Source of the DNA: a virus
Strand: one strand, 5' to 3'
Length of the DNA: 33,064 nt
IMG/VR virus record: IMGVR_UViG_3300044712_000673
Span: 1-33,064 of that record
Below are positions 15,241-21,290 of the stretch, piece after piece. The notes under the pieces were generated by a model that had not been told where the DNA came from, searched no databases, and was given only the letters and a program-made list of their open reading frames with translations. The translations under genes were made by a program, and so were the position numbers. Numbering within the stretch: position 1 is the first letter of the stretch; every line of letters begins with the position of its first letter.

Positions 15241-15566
15241 GTCCCGACCTTTTCATTAGTTCCATCCCAGGTAAATTCGCCATTAATTCCAACAGGGAAG
15301 TGCGCGCGGCAAATGGCACAGTAAGTACCGCCATAGAATTTCGGGTCGCGCGCATAGGTTTCAGCTAGTTCCTGCGCCATCGTCGTTGCGCCGCCACACT
15401 TCACGTGCACGTATGAGCGGCGAACCGGGCGAACAAAGCCCTTTGATCGCTCGTAGGCAGAAAGCACAACGTACCCATTTTGCATTCCGGTTGATTGGTC
15501 AATCTCGCGATGATCCGGTGTTACCGGCGATCCGTTGACCAACGTTGTCTCAGGTTCGTTTTGCAT
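15237..15566 (-). CDS. Unknown small protein with zinc-ribbon-like cysteines, 109 aa
   Basis: ATG at 15566 is chosen because AAGGAG stands seven bases upstream; a GTG two codons earlier is too close to it. The C-terminal half contains KCGG and CAIC, a spaced Cys pair that could bind zinc, with YVHVKCGGATTMAQELAETYARD between beta and helix. The stop TGA overlaps the GTG of the YbcO-like gene. The function is unknown; the gene belongs to the tightly packed nin-like run. Confidence 0.5.
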   Translation of the reverse strand: MQNEPETTLVNGSPVTPDHREIDQSTGMQNGYVVLSAYERSKGFVRPVRRSYVHVKCGGATTMAQELAETYARDPKFYGGTYCAICRAHFPVGINGEFTWDGTNEKVGT

Positions 15567-15753
15567 TTGCACACTCCTTGTTGGCAGATTCGATAATTGG
15601 TTTCAGCTTGGCTACCCACTCGTAGGAAACAGCCAGCATCAGTACGTCTTTCGTTAGCTCGCCCCTCACTTCGTACTTGTAGCCGGCCGCGTCAAGGTGC
15701 TTCTTGAAGATCGGCAACTTCCAAGCGTCAAGGACAACTCCGGCGGTATTCAT
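15550..15753 (-). CDS. Unknown small protein, 67 aa
   Basis: 67 residues, ATG at 15753 overlapping the TGA of the preceding gene (ATGA); its 3' end overlaps the next gene by 17 bases. The sequence reads MNTAGVVLDAWKLPIFKKHL, then DAAGYKYEVRGELTKDVLML. This alpha-beta pattern (helix then beta hairpin) is seen in many small phage proteins of unknown function. No catalytic motif is visible. Confidence 0.5.
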   Translation of the reverse strand: MNTAGVVLDAWKLPIFKKHLDAAGYKYEVRGELTKDVLMLAVSYEWVAKLKPIIESANKECANAKRT

Positions 15754-15992
15754 CCTTGTCCGCCGTCCCTGTCGCTGGCTATCCGAACTCCTGTGTTCCG
15801 GTCGGCCAGGATGTAATTGCACTCGGCCTCGATTTTTTCCGGGTTGTCGCCGGGGCGAGCGAGGCACTTCACCCCGTTGAAACCGAACCAGACCACTATC
15901 CCGAGCCTTCCGGCCAGCGCGACGGAATCCCTGCACGCCTCCGCGATGTCAGCGCCTGGGCGCACTTCAACAATTAGCCAAAGGGAGCTCAT
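15750..15992 (-). CDS. Unknown small protein, 80 aa
   Basis: 80 residues, ATG at 15992 in ATGA overlap with the 47-residue gene. The sequence has alternating beta and helix: MSSLWLIVEVRPGADIAEAC, then SVALAGRLGIVVWFGFNGVK. The pattern suggests a small ferredoxin-like fold. There is one CLARPGD turn and an acidic helix (NPEKIEAECNYILAD). Function not recognised. Longer upstream in-frame codons overlap other genes and lack a ribosome site. Confidence 0.5.
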   Translation of the reverse strand: MSSLWLIVEVRPGADIAEACRDSVALAGRLGIVVWFGFNGVKCLARPGDNPEKIEAECNYILADRNTGVRIASDRDGGQG

Positions 15993-16132
15993 ACAATCCT
16001 CCCGCACCGCTCGCAGCGGTAGTAGATGATCGGGATCTTCCGGCCGTTCAGCTTGCGCCGGTAGATCCAGCCGGCCCGGATATGGCCCTTGAAGCGGCAA
16101 ATCAGCAGCTTGATCGCCTTCCTGAGTCTCAT
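15989..16132 (-). CDS. Tiny basic protein with CxxC, 47 aa
   Basis: 47 residues, ATG at 16132 and TGA at 15989-15991, coupled by ATGA overlaps to genes on both sides. Very basic (MRLRKAIKLLICRFKGHIRA, then YRRKLNGRKIPIIYYRCERC). The ending YYRCERCGRIV is a half zinc-ribbon as found in many tiny phage proteins. It is probably a real translated gene given the double coupling; nucleic-acid binding is inferred from charge and the CxxC pair. Confidence 0.55.
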   Translation of the reverse strand: MRLRKAIKLLICRFKGHIRAGWIYRRKLNGRKIPIIYYRCERCGRIV

Positions 16133-16428
16133 AGGAATCTGTCCTTGAGAACCATCCGCCCCTTGATCGGCCGGCCCCAGTAGGCCGGGTATTTCTTCTC
16201 CTGAACGGACGCCGGGGCTTTGGTGTGGATCTTCCCGGCATTGACCAGCTTGGCAAGCGTTAGCCCGAGGATGAACGGGTCGCCCGGCGGAAGGTGCGGC
16301 GCGAGCTCGGCATGGATCTCCGGGTGGCTCATCGGCTCTTTCGCCTTGGTCAGGGCGAGGATGATCCGGCTTTCGAGGGTCGGCCGGCCCGTGGGTAGCC
16401 CAGGCCGGTCTTTGCGCTTTGCTGTCAT
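16129..16428 (-). CDS. Winged-helix-like small protein, 99 aa
   Basis: 99 residues, ATG at 16428, overlapping both neighbours by ATGA. After a basic N-terminus (MTAKRKDRPGLPTGRPTLES) the sequence follows a helix-turn-helix/wing order: RIILALTKAKEPMSHPEIHAEL, then ILGLTLAKLVNAGKIHTKAP. The last part looks like the wing plus a tail containing YPAYWGRPIKGRM. It resembles small phage regulators of winged-helix type. Not assigned to a named family. Confidence 0.5.
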   Translation of the reverse strand: MTAKRKDRPGLPTGRPTLESRIILALTKAKEPMSHPEIHAELAPHLPPGDPFILGLTLAKLVNAGKIHTKAPASVQEKKYPAYWGRPIKGRMVLKDRFL

Positions 16429-16937
16429 TCTCCGAACTCCAAAAGAATCATGTCGATCATGTCCATCTGCTGATGGGTTGTCAGGTGCGACCAGAGCACC
16501 GCGCCGCAGTAGTCGCCACGGAAGAAACGCATCACCTGGGTGTGGTACTGCTGGAAGTCGCTTTCATCGGCCTCGGCGAAGGAGACGGATCGGGGGATCG
16601 GGATAGGCTCGTCCCGGCCGGGGTGCCATTCCACCCACTCCGCCCCGACCTTTACCCAATTCCAGAACATTTCAAAGTTCTGGAAAATCTCCTGGCCATC
16701 GAAAACCGTGTGCAAGATCTTCATGTGCCGGCGATGGGCGGGGAGCGAGCGCGGAATGGTTGCCTCGATCTGGATGAACTCACCGGGCGCGAGCTTCATC
16801 ACCCGGTTCCAGAAGCGCCGCCAGGACTTCTGATCCTTCTCCCCGAGCCCATCGAGGCAGCCGAAGAGGAATTGCCGCGCTGCGTCCATGTTGTCCGGGA
16901 TCTGCGCGTCCTTGCGCTCGATTGCGATCTTGCTCAT
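16425..16937 (-). CDS. DUF1367-like protein
   Basis: 170 residues, ATG at 16937. Features typical of DUF1367 phage proteins include RSLPAHRRHMKILHTVFDGQE near residues 63-83, FEMFWNWVKVGAEWVEW in the middle, and PRSVSFAEADESDFQQYHTQVMRF near residues 113-136. The family occurs in nin-like regions and has no established biochemical role. Both ends overlap neighbours by ATGA. The 12-bp motif GTGCCGGCGATG lies inside this gene at 16725-16736. Confidence 0.6.
   Translation of the reverse strand: MSKIAIERKDAQIPDNMDAARQFLFGCLDGLGEKDQKSWRRFWNRVMKLAPGEFIQIEATIPRSLPAHRRHMKILHTVFDGQEIFQNFEMFWNWVKVGAEWVEWHPGRDEPIPIPRSVSFAEADESDFQQYHTQVMRFFRGDYCGAVLWSHLTTHQQMDMIDMILLEFGE
16725..16736. repeat. GTGCCGGCGATG motif, copy 4
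   Basis: Inside the DUF1367-like gene, the only one of the four copies not in a gene gap. Confidence 0.8.
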
Positions 16938-17134
16938 TTCGCGCCCTCCGCAAACGCAGCCGCCTTCTCGGCAGACTCGAACTCCCCAAGGAATTCGCCA
17001 TCCTTCCGCCAGAGCTTGTACTTCATGCCCACGGCGAGGCGGTACTTCGCAATCACCAGCCCGTCGCGCTCAAGCGCGTAGCCGCTCGACTTGGGGACCG
17101 GGGTCCAGCCCTTCTCGCGCAAACTAGCCGACAT
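16934..17134 (-). CDS. Unknown small protein, 66 aa
   Basis: 66 residues, ATG at 17134, overlapping the P-like gene by 11 bases and the DUF1367 gene by an ATGA. The sequence shows a beta-hairpin pattern (GYALERDGLVIAKYRLAVG, then YKLWRKDGEFLGEFESAEKA) followed by a short Ala-rich helix. No function is recognised. It is likely genuine because of the coupled spacing. Confidence 0.5.
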   Translation of the reverse strand: MSASLREKGWTPVPKSSGYALERDGLVIAKYRLAVGMKYKLWRKDGEFLGEFESAEKAAAFAEGAK

Positions 17135-17534
17135 TCGCGAACCTCTTCGATAGCCCTTCGGCGATCCCCTTGATCCGCGCCTTGTTCTTCTCGATCTGCT
17201 CCGGGGTCAGCTTGTGAGCTATCGCCAGCACCGGCCTATCCCCTGCCCTTCTGGCGGCCTCACGACACAACCCAAGGAACTCGGGCAATGTCGGCGGGAA
17301 TGGGCTTGACTTCTGCGCCTTCAACGCTTCCGCGAGCGCCTCCGGCATGTCCGCGAACCCGGAAAGCTCTTCCGCCCAGGTGCGCTTGACGCGATCTCGC
17401 GGGAAAGACCCGAACTGCGCCGCCCACTTTGCCCCGTAGAAGTCCTCGAACCGCTGGAATAGCCGCTCGATCCACGAGTCATGCAACGCGGACGGCCTCG
17501 CCGCTGATGTCACGCTCGTTGGTTGGTTGTCCAT
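17124..17534 (-). CDS. Replication protein P-like helicase loader
   Basis: 136 residues from ATG at 17534; the start lies 56 bases inside the O-like gene. The sequence SWIERLFQRFEDFYGAKWAAQ, followed by VKRTWAEELSGFADMPEAL and FPPTLPEFLGLCREAARR, matches the helical pattern of lambda P-type proteins (shorter than lambda P, 233 residues). These bind the host replicative helicase and deliver it to the origin bound by O. Partner position right after the O-like gene supports the role. Upstream in-frame codons overlap the O gene and lack a ribosome site. Confidence 0.65.
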   Translation of the reverse strand: MDNQPTSVTSAARPSALHDSWIERLFQRFEDFYGAKWAAQFGSFPRDRVKRTWAEELSGFADMPEALAEALKAQKSSPFPPTLPEFLGLCREAARRAGDRPVLAIAHKLTPEQIEKNKARIKGIAEGLSKRFANVG

Positions 17535-18324
17535 TTCCCTCACCCCTTGCCGCTGCGGCCTGTGCCGCGTAGTTGTCGATTGCCGATTGCCTTCCCGAGA
17601 CGACCCTGATCGGCGGAGGTCTGGCTTTTTCTTGGGCGAACTTGGCCGCATTGCGCGCCCACGTCCGCCACGCGGCTTGCCAGTCCTTCATCGTCGATCC
17701 CCTGGCAAGGTGGTAGTCCCTGAACTTTTCGAGCTCGCTTGGGATGCTTACCCCGCCCTGTGTGGCGACCTGCTCGCCGGTTTCGTTGGGGTAGAAGTCG
17801 GCCGGGTATGCAGTGGCGCGCTTCGGCTTTCGGGGAAGCGACGGGGTTTCGTCGCTATCTCCATTCCATTCCTGTACTCCATTCCCTTCCCTTCCCTTCC
17901 CTTCCTGGGATTCTTGTTGTTCTCCGGTGCTTCCCTGTTGCTTCCCTAGTGCTTCACTTGTGCTTACTTGTGTTTCTCCGGTTGGTTTTGGGTGCTTCGC
18001 TCCGTCTTGAGCCTCCTTCCCGGAAAGTCTTTGGTGTTCCCTGAATGAGCCGATGACTCCGTACTTTTTCCCATCAACTTCATAGCTGTCGATCAGGTTT
18101 GAACCTTCAAGGATCGCAAGAACCTCGGCCATATCGAACTGGATGAACGGAAGGATGTCGAGCTTCAACTGTCGCGGTCGCCACTCGAACCGACCCTCGC
18201 TATCGCAATGCCCCCACAGGCCGGCGAACACCATCATTGGGTACTTGCCTGGATTGGCGATCTCCAAGTCTTGCAGGAGCTCATGCCGAAAGAATTCCGG
18301 CTTGATCGTGCGAATTCTCGCCAT
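17479..18324 (-). CDS. Replication initiator, O-like
   Basis: 281 residues. The N-terminus MARIRTIKPEFFRHELLQDL, followed by MVFAGLWGHCDSEGRFEWRP and RQLKLDILPFIQFD, is the typical winged-helix DNA-binding domain of phage O-like replication proteins. A low-complexity hinge (residues about 108-150, Gln/Glu/Gly-rich) is encoded by tandem repeats that may form the origin. The C-terminal part contains FRDYHLARGSTMKDWQAAWRTWARN, the helical end that usually contacts the P protein. The ATG shares one base with the stop of the antirepressor gene (TGATG). Confidence 0.75.
   Translation of the reverse strand: MARIRTIKPEFFRHELLQDLEIANPGKYPMMVFAGLWGHCDSEGRFEWRPRQLKLDILPFIQFDMAEVLAILEGSNLIDSYEVDGKKYGVIGSFREHQRLSGKEAQDGAKHPKPTGETQVSTSEALGKQQGSTGEQQESQEGKGREGNGVQEWNGDSDETPSLPRKPKRATAYPADFYPNETGEQVATQGGVSIPSELEKFRDYHLARGSTMKDWQAAWRTWARNAAKFAQEKARPPPIRVVSGRQSAIDNYAAQAAAARGEGNGQPTNERDISGEAVRVA
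17878..18001. repeat. Iteron-like tandem repeats, candidate replication origin
   Basis: Inside the O-like gene. Four TTCCC units lie at 17882-17901. TGCTTCCCT-like units then begin at 17928, 17939, 17950 and 17961, an 11-bp period, followed by a weaker unit at 17971 and another TGCTTCGCT at 17993-18001. TTCTCCGGT flanks the array at 17920-17928 and 17974-17982. Because 11 is not a multiple of three, the repeat cannot be explained by a repeated peptide; it is kept at DNA level. Lambda carries its origin iterons within gene O in the same place. Confidence 0.6.
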
Positions 18325-19052
18325 CAGTGCGCCCCAAGCGATTGGGACAACTTCGCCAGCCCCTTGCCGGTAACGAGTACCTGCTCAACCACCTTGTTGG
18401 TGCCGTCATCGCGCAGGATTGTTGTGACCTTGTGCGTCAGGTAGCCCGCCTGGATCTTGTCTTGGTAGGCGACATTCCCGCCGCCGCCGGGTCGCCGGTA
18501 GATCCATCGCTTCTCGCGCAGGAAGTCGAAGAGTTTTTTCGGGGGAACCTGCAACGCCTTGGCCGCGACGGTCGGATTCATCGCGCCATCGGCGTCAGCG
18601 ATCCGGTCGAGGGCTACTGCCTTCGGTTCCAGTTCGACAACCTTGCTTTCGAGTGCCAGCACCTTTTCGGTGTAGGTCAGCAGCAGTCCGCGCATGGCGG
18701 CCGGGTCGCTGAGTACCTGCATGGGGTCGATTTGGCGCGCTTCCTTGGCGTGCTTTTCACACTCAATGAAGTAGCGCCGAACTTGCCGCCCCTTCTCGTT
18801 GTTTTCCACCATTGCTAGTTCTTTGGCGGTTTCGATGGTCAGGTGGTAGTCGATGACTGTGGCGCGACCGTTGATAAATTTATCAACCGTGAAATCTTCA
18901 CCATCGACAAGGCCGTATTTCTCAATTCGGCCCTTGATCCAGTTGGCAAATTCCTGCTTGCTCTCGATAAACTCCCAAAGGGAGCGGGCGTTGCAGGTTT
19001 GTACGGTGGCACCCGATATTTCACGGGCCTCGATCTTGATAAGTTCGTTCAT
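18324..19052 (-). CDS. Antirepressor, AntA plus KilAC-type C-domain
   Basis: 242 residues. ATG at 19052 is chosen over one seven codons earlier because GGAGGG stands ahead of it and because it makes an ATGA overlap with the RuvC-like stop. Residues about 13-95 form an AntA/AntB-type domain (CNARSLWEFIESKQEFANWI, FINGRATVIDYHLTIETAKE). The C-terminal part (residues about 120-240) looks like a phage antirepressor KilAC/ANT domain (DGAMNPTVAAKALQVPPKKL, FLREKRWIYRRPGG, AGYLTHKVTTILRDDG). Such proteins inactivate phage repressors or act as DNA-binding regulators. It lies in the leftward operon under the switch. Confidence 0.78.
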   Translation of the reverse strand: MNELIKIEAREISGATVQTCNARSLWEFIESKQEFANWIKGRIEKYGLVDGEDFTVDKFINGRATVIDYHLTIETAKELAMVENNEKGRQVRRYFIECEKHAKEARQIDPMQVLSDPAAMRGLLLTYTEKVLALESKVVELEPKAVALDRIADADGAMNPTVAAKALQVPPKKLFDFLREKRWIYRRPGGGGNVAYQDKIQAGYLTHKVTTILRDDGTNKVVEQVLVTGKGLAKLSQSLGAH

Positions 19053-19537
19053 GCGCGTTCCCTCCATGCCCAATAACCAAGAAGCGCGGCCTCACTGCGA
19101 TTGTGGTCGCGCCGCCTCTGAAAATGAATGCTTTGCTCCGGGAAAAGCTGGATCGCCATGGTTCGGCTTATTTCCTTGTCCGAACTGAGCCCCATCGCCT
19201 TTTTCCACTTGGCTGGCGATATGAGCTCGGTCGGGATTCCTTTTGCAGCGAGGACGCCCCGGATCGCACCGAAGGAATCGCCCATGCTGAACATTGAGGA
19301 CACCCCCTGCCCCGGCATGGCGCTGGTCCGCTCAAGCACGGCCAGGACGTATTCGCCGGGGTACTCGGAAATGATGTTTTTCAGGAGCGCGGCAAGGCCG
19401 GCGGCATCGATCAGGTTTGAAACCTTCGCCCCGGAACCGGATGGCATGATTGGGAGATCCCAAACGCCGGCCAGCCGGCCGCATTTGATTGAGGCGATTG
19501 CCCCGGTAAGACCAGGGTCAATCCCGAGAACTAGCAT
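19049..19537 (-). CDS. RuvC-like Holliday junction resolvase
   Basis: 162 residues from ATG at 19537 (MLVLGIDPGLTGAIASI). The RNase H-fold acidic residues are seen as Asp7 in GIDPGLTG, Glu69 in LAVLERTSAMPGQG, and Asp144/Glu149 in RRRDHNRSEAALLG, the expected RuvC set. FSMGDSFGAIRGVLAAKGIP matches the helical core. Phage versions cut branched DNA intermediates before packaging. It lies between an excisionase-like regulator and the antirepressor, overlapping both by a few bases. A 25-residue upstream reading overlaps the regulator gene and is not used. Confidence 0.85.
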   Translation of the reverse strand: MLVLGIDPGLTGAIASIKCGRLAGVWDLPIMPSGSGAKVSNLIDAAGLAALLKNIISEYPGEYVLAVLERTSAMPGQGVSSMFSMGDSFGAIRGVLAAKGIPTELISPAKWKKAMGLSSDKEISRTMAIQLFPEQSIHFQRRRDHNRSEAALLGYWAWRERA

Positions 19538-19722
19538 TGCATCGCCCTCCGCTGCTGCCGGTCGATGCGAAGCTGGAGGAACCGCTCCAGATCGCACTCG
19601 CGGAAGACCCACCGCTTACCGAGCTTGGCCCCACGGAGCTCGCCGCTATTGGCGAGCTTGAACACGGTGTTCTCGTGAACCTTGAGGACGGCGGCGGCCT
19701 CCTGGGCGTCGTAGGTTTTCAT
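19531..19722 (-). CDS. Excisionase/MerR-type helix-turn-helix protein
   Basis: 63 residues from ATG at 19722; a GTG at 19728 in GTGA overlap with the preceding stop is the alternative start. The pattern YDAQEAAAVLKVHENTVFKL, followed by ANSGELRGAKLGKRWVFREC and DLERFL, is the HTH_17/excisionase family: a winged helix with a conserved G-x-LGKRW-x-F turn. Such proteins bind DNA as small regulators or recombination directionality factors. No integrase is in the window, so a purely regulatory role is equally possible. Confidence 0.75.
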   Translation of the reverse strand: MKTYDAQEAAAVLKVHENTVFKLANSGELRGAKLGKRWVFRECDLERFLQLRIDRQQRRAMQC

Positions 19723-19724
19723 GC

Positions 19725-19934
19725 TCACCGGGAACTCGCGGAACTATCCGAACCGTTGCCGCCGAAGATCCGTTGCATCACACTGAATTCATACTCTTTG
19801 TGGGCAAGGTGGTCTTGAATGAGATTGGCGACGTACTCAGAGGCAGAAACCCCGGTCAGTTCCCCGAGTTGGCGGACTTTCGCCTCGACGTCGGCGGGGA
19901 TATGGACGTTGATGTTGCCGTTTTTCTTTTCCAT
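19725..19934 (-). CDS. Ribbon-helix-helix regulator, 69 aa
   Basis: 69 residues, ATG at 19934. The sequence NINVHIPADVEAKVRQLGEL, followed by TGVSASEYVANLIQDHLAHK, is a clear ribbon-helix-helix fold like CopG/Arc: beta strand for DNA contact and two helices with the G-V-S-x-S-E-Y turn. It follows the cro-like gene with one base between them. It probably regulates phage operons as a dimer. In-frame codons further upstream overlap the cro-like gene and are ignored. Confidence 0.75.
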   Translation of the reverse strand: MEKKNGNINVHIPADVEAKVRQLGELTGVSASEYVANLIQDHLAHKEYEFSVMQRIFGGNGSDSSASSR

Positions 19935-19935
19935 T

Positions 19936-20124
19936 TCAGGCGGCCTCTTTCCGCTTCGCCTGGGTGGAAGCCTTGAGCTTCCCCTTGCTGAGAACCTGAA
20001 TCTGGTATTGGCGGAGCTCGGGAACGATGTCGCCCCAGTGATGGGTTGCCGACCGATCAATGCCGAGTTTTTCGGCAAGAGCTTCCCGGCTTCCAAAAAA
20101 ATCGATGGCGTCTTGTGTCTTCAT
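19936..20124 (-). CDS. cro: Cro-like repressor
   Basis: 62 residues, ATG at 20124. MKTQDAIDFFGSREALAEKL, followed by GIDRSATHHWGDIVPELRQY, matches P22 Cro-type proteins (single helix-turn-helix with GID/RSA-x-xxWG and a P..R.Y ending), followed by a basic tail with KGKLKASTQAKRKE. It is the first gene of the leftward operon opposite cI. A promoter with -10 box at 20136-20131 would start transcription at or next to the A of the ATG, and no Shine-Dalgarno is seen, so the mRNA is probably leaderless. Confidence 0.8.
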   Translation of the reverse strand: MKTQDAIDFFGSREALAEKLGIDRSATHHWGDIVPELRQYQIQVLSKGKLKASTQAKRKEAA

Positions 20125-20130
20125 GCCACG

Positions 20131-20159
20131 ATTATGAGCACACTCACAATTAAACGCAA
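20131..20159 (-). promoter_or_regulatory. Leftward early promoter (pR equivalent)
   Basis: On the minus strand the -35 box TTGCGT (20159-20154) and -10 box CATAAT (20136-20131) are separated by 17 bases. An operator fills the spacer. Predicted start is near 20124, the first base of the cro-like ATG. Confidence 0.72.
20135..20146. promoter_or_regulatory. Repressor operator, left pair, site 1
   Basis: TGAGCACACTCA, within a 20-base near-palindrome with half-site ATTRTGAG, lies between the -35 and -10 boxes of the leftward promoter. Repressor or Cro binding here would block the polymerase. Confidence 0.7.
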
Positions 20160-20169
20160 GAGCTTTTTG

Positions 20170-20181
20170 TGATCGCACTCA
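20170..20181. promoter_or_regulatory. Repressor operator, left pair, site 2
   Basis: TGATCGCACTCA differs from the core TGAG-N4-CTCA at one position. Its centre is 35 bases from site 1. It covers the -35 region of the predicted cI promoter, so it could mediate cI activation or autorepression. Confidence 0.62.
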
Positions 20182-20194
20182 TATCGAATGCGAG

Positions 20195-20200
20195 TAGATT
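20195..20200 (+). promoter_or_regulatory. Predicted cI promoter -10 box (pRM equivalent)
   Basis: TAGATT lies six bases before the cI ATG, the same -10 sequence and spacing as lambda pRM. No good -35 box is present at the proper distance (ATCGCA at 20172-20177), consistent with an activator-dependent promoter. The message would be leaderless; no Shine-Dalgarno is seen before 20207. Confidence 0.5.
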
Positions 20201-20206
20201 GAAACC

Positions 20207-20893
20207 ATGAGTGAGTTAAACGAACGACTTAAAAAAGCCAGGGAAGCCTTGGGTATTAGTAAATCCGAGCTGGCTAGGCGTGCGGGGTGTGATCCGTCAG
20301 CGATCAATCACCTTGAGAGCGGGAAAACAAAGTCGCTTTCCGGCAAGCTGGCCGTCAACATTCCTCGGGTTCTCGGGATTAGTGCTGTCTGGTTATCGGA
20401 GGGCAAAGGTGAAATGAAATCACCATCACCCATGCGCTTCCGTGCCGTTCAGACATCCGAGACGGCAATCGATGTTCCGGTGATGAACGCCATTGGGAGC
20501 ATGGGAATCGGGAAGCCCCTCCCCGAGCATGACGCTGTTGTGGATCATGTTCGGGTGGCGCGGCAGTGGGTGTCTCTCATGTTCCCCTCGATCTCAAACG
20601 CCAAGAACCTTGCCGTGATCGCTGCGTGCGGGGATTCGATGCGCCCCACCTTTGATGATGGCGACATGCTGCTGGTGGATACGGGCGTCACTGAGATAAA
20701 GATTGATGCCGTCTATGTCCTCGCCCTCGGTGACGAGCTCTACATCAAGAGGCTACAGCGCCGGCCGGACGGGGCTTTCCTCATGATCTCGGACAATCGG
20801 CAATATGACCCCTACCCCATTTCCGACATCGGGAAACAGGAGCTCCGCGTCCTTGGCCGCGTGCTCTGGGCGTGGAATGGGAGGAAGCTTTGA
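20207..20893 (+). CDS. cI: CI-like phage repressor, S24 family
   Basis: 228 residues. An N-terminal XRE helix-turn-helix (residues 5-65: LNERLKKAREALGISKSELA, DPSAINHLESGK) is joined to a C-terminal LexA/S24 peptidase-like domain with the catalytic Ser144 in CGDSMRPTFDDGDML and Lys181 in LYIKRLQRRPDG. The usual cleavage dipeptide Ala-Gly or Cys-Gly is not obvious; the expected region reads NAIGSMGIG (residues 94-102). It should bind the four TGAG-N4-CTCA operators and hold lysogeny. It is divergent from cro, and a membrane protein gene is coupled to its stop. Confidence 0.88.
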   Translation: MSELNERLKKAREALGISKSELARRAGCDPSAINHLESGKTKSLSGKLAVNIPRVLGISAVWLSEGKGEMKSPSPMRFRAVQTSETAIDVPVMNAIGSMGIGKPLPEHDAVVDHVRVARQWVSLMFPSISNAKNLAVIAACGDSMRPTFDDGDMLLVDTGVTEIKIDAVYVLALGDELYIKRLQRRPDGAFLMISDNRQYDPYPISDIGKQELRVLGRVLWAWNGRKL

Positions 20894-21213
20894 CTGCCAT
20901 TCACAAGAAAGCCGCAAAGGCGCTATCCGCTACATGGGACGCTATTATTGGCGTGCTACTTTTCCCGCTGCTTGTGGTAGTGCCAATAATCACTTTTCTG
21001 TGGATGATGTGCATCGCGCTGTATTCCGCTGCGCGGCATGTAATAGCTAGCCGCCTGAGTGACACGTTCACCACTGTGGCAGTTTTTCTCGGGATGATCC
21101 TGGGTGGCGCACTTTTCATTCTCGTTATCGGCGGAGCATTCTGGCTACTCGCCGCACTACTTGGTTTGAATATCTCAACAGAGTGCATCCCAACTAGATA
21201 TATCGACTGCTGA
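20890..21213 (+). CDS. Membrane protein co-transcribed with cI
   Basis: 107 residues if TTG at 20890 is used; it overlaps the cI stop (TTGA) and has GGAGG six bases upstream. A GTG at 20872 is possible but has no ribosome site. Two long hydrophobic stretches, residues about 14-42 (IIGVLLFPLLVVVPIITFLWMM) and about 60-95 (TVAVFLGMILGGALFILVIG and GAFWLLAALLGL), predict three or four membrane passes. The gene ends just before a terminator, so it belongs to the lysogenic transcript, like rexAB in lambda. A superinfection exclusion or lysogenic conversion role is inferred; the family is not recognised. Confidence 0.6.
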   Translation: MTAIHKKAAKALSATWDAIIGVLLFPLLVVVPIITFLWMMCIALYSAARHVIASRLSDTFTTVAVFLGMILGGALFILVIGGAFWLLAALLGLNISTECIPTRYIDC

Positions 21214-21234
21214 CCCAATCTCGCTCTGCGACAG

Positions 21235-21257
21235 GCCCGCTTGCGCGGGCTTTTTTT
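21235..21257 (+). terminator. Terminator of the cI transcript
   Basis: GCCCGC (21235-21240) pairs with GCGGGC (21245-21250) around TTGC, followed by seven T. It ends the cI/membrane-protein unit before the second operator region. Confidence 0.88.
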
Positions 21258-21269
21258 CGTCATTAAATA

Positions 21270-21281
21270 TGAGCGCACTCA
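21270..21281. promoter_or_regulatory. Repressor operator, right pair, site 2
   Basis: TGAGCGCACTCA lies upstream of the rightward early promoter. Its centre is 34 bases from the other right operator, almost the same spacing as in the left pair. Confidence 0.68.
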
Positions 21282-21290
21282 AAATATCTC

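Noticed and set aside
19531-19722. Excisionase-like protein taken as proof of an integration module
   Set aside because: No integrase or att core is in the window, and this fold is also used by ordinary regulators.
20183-20200. Possible third operator (GCGAGTAGATT) next to the cI promoter
   Set aside because: It matches only part of one half-site and lacks the symmetric CTCA arm; too weak to call.
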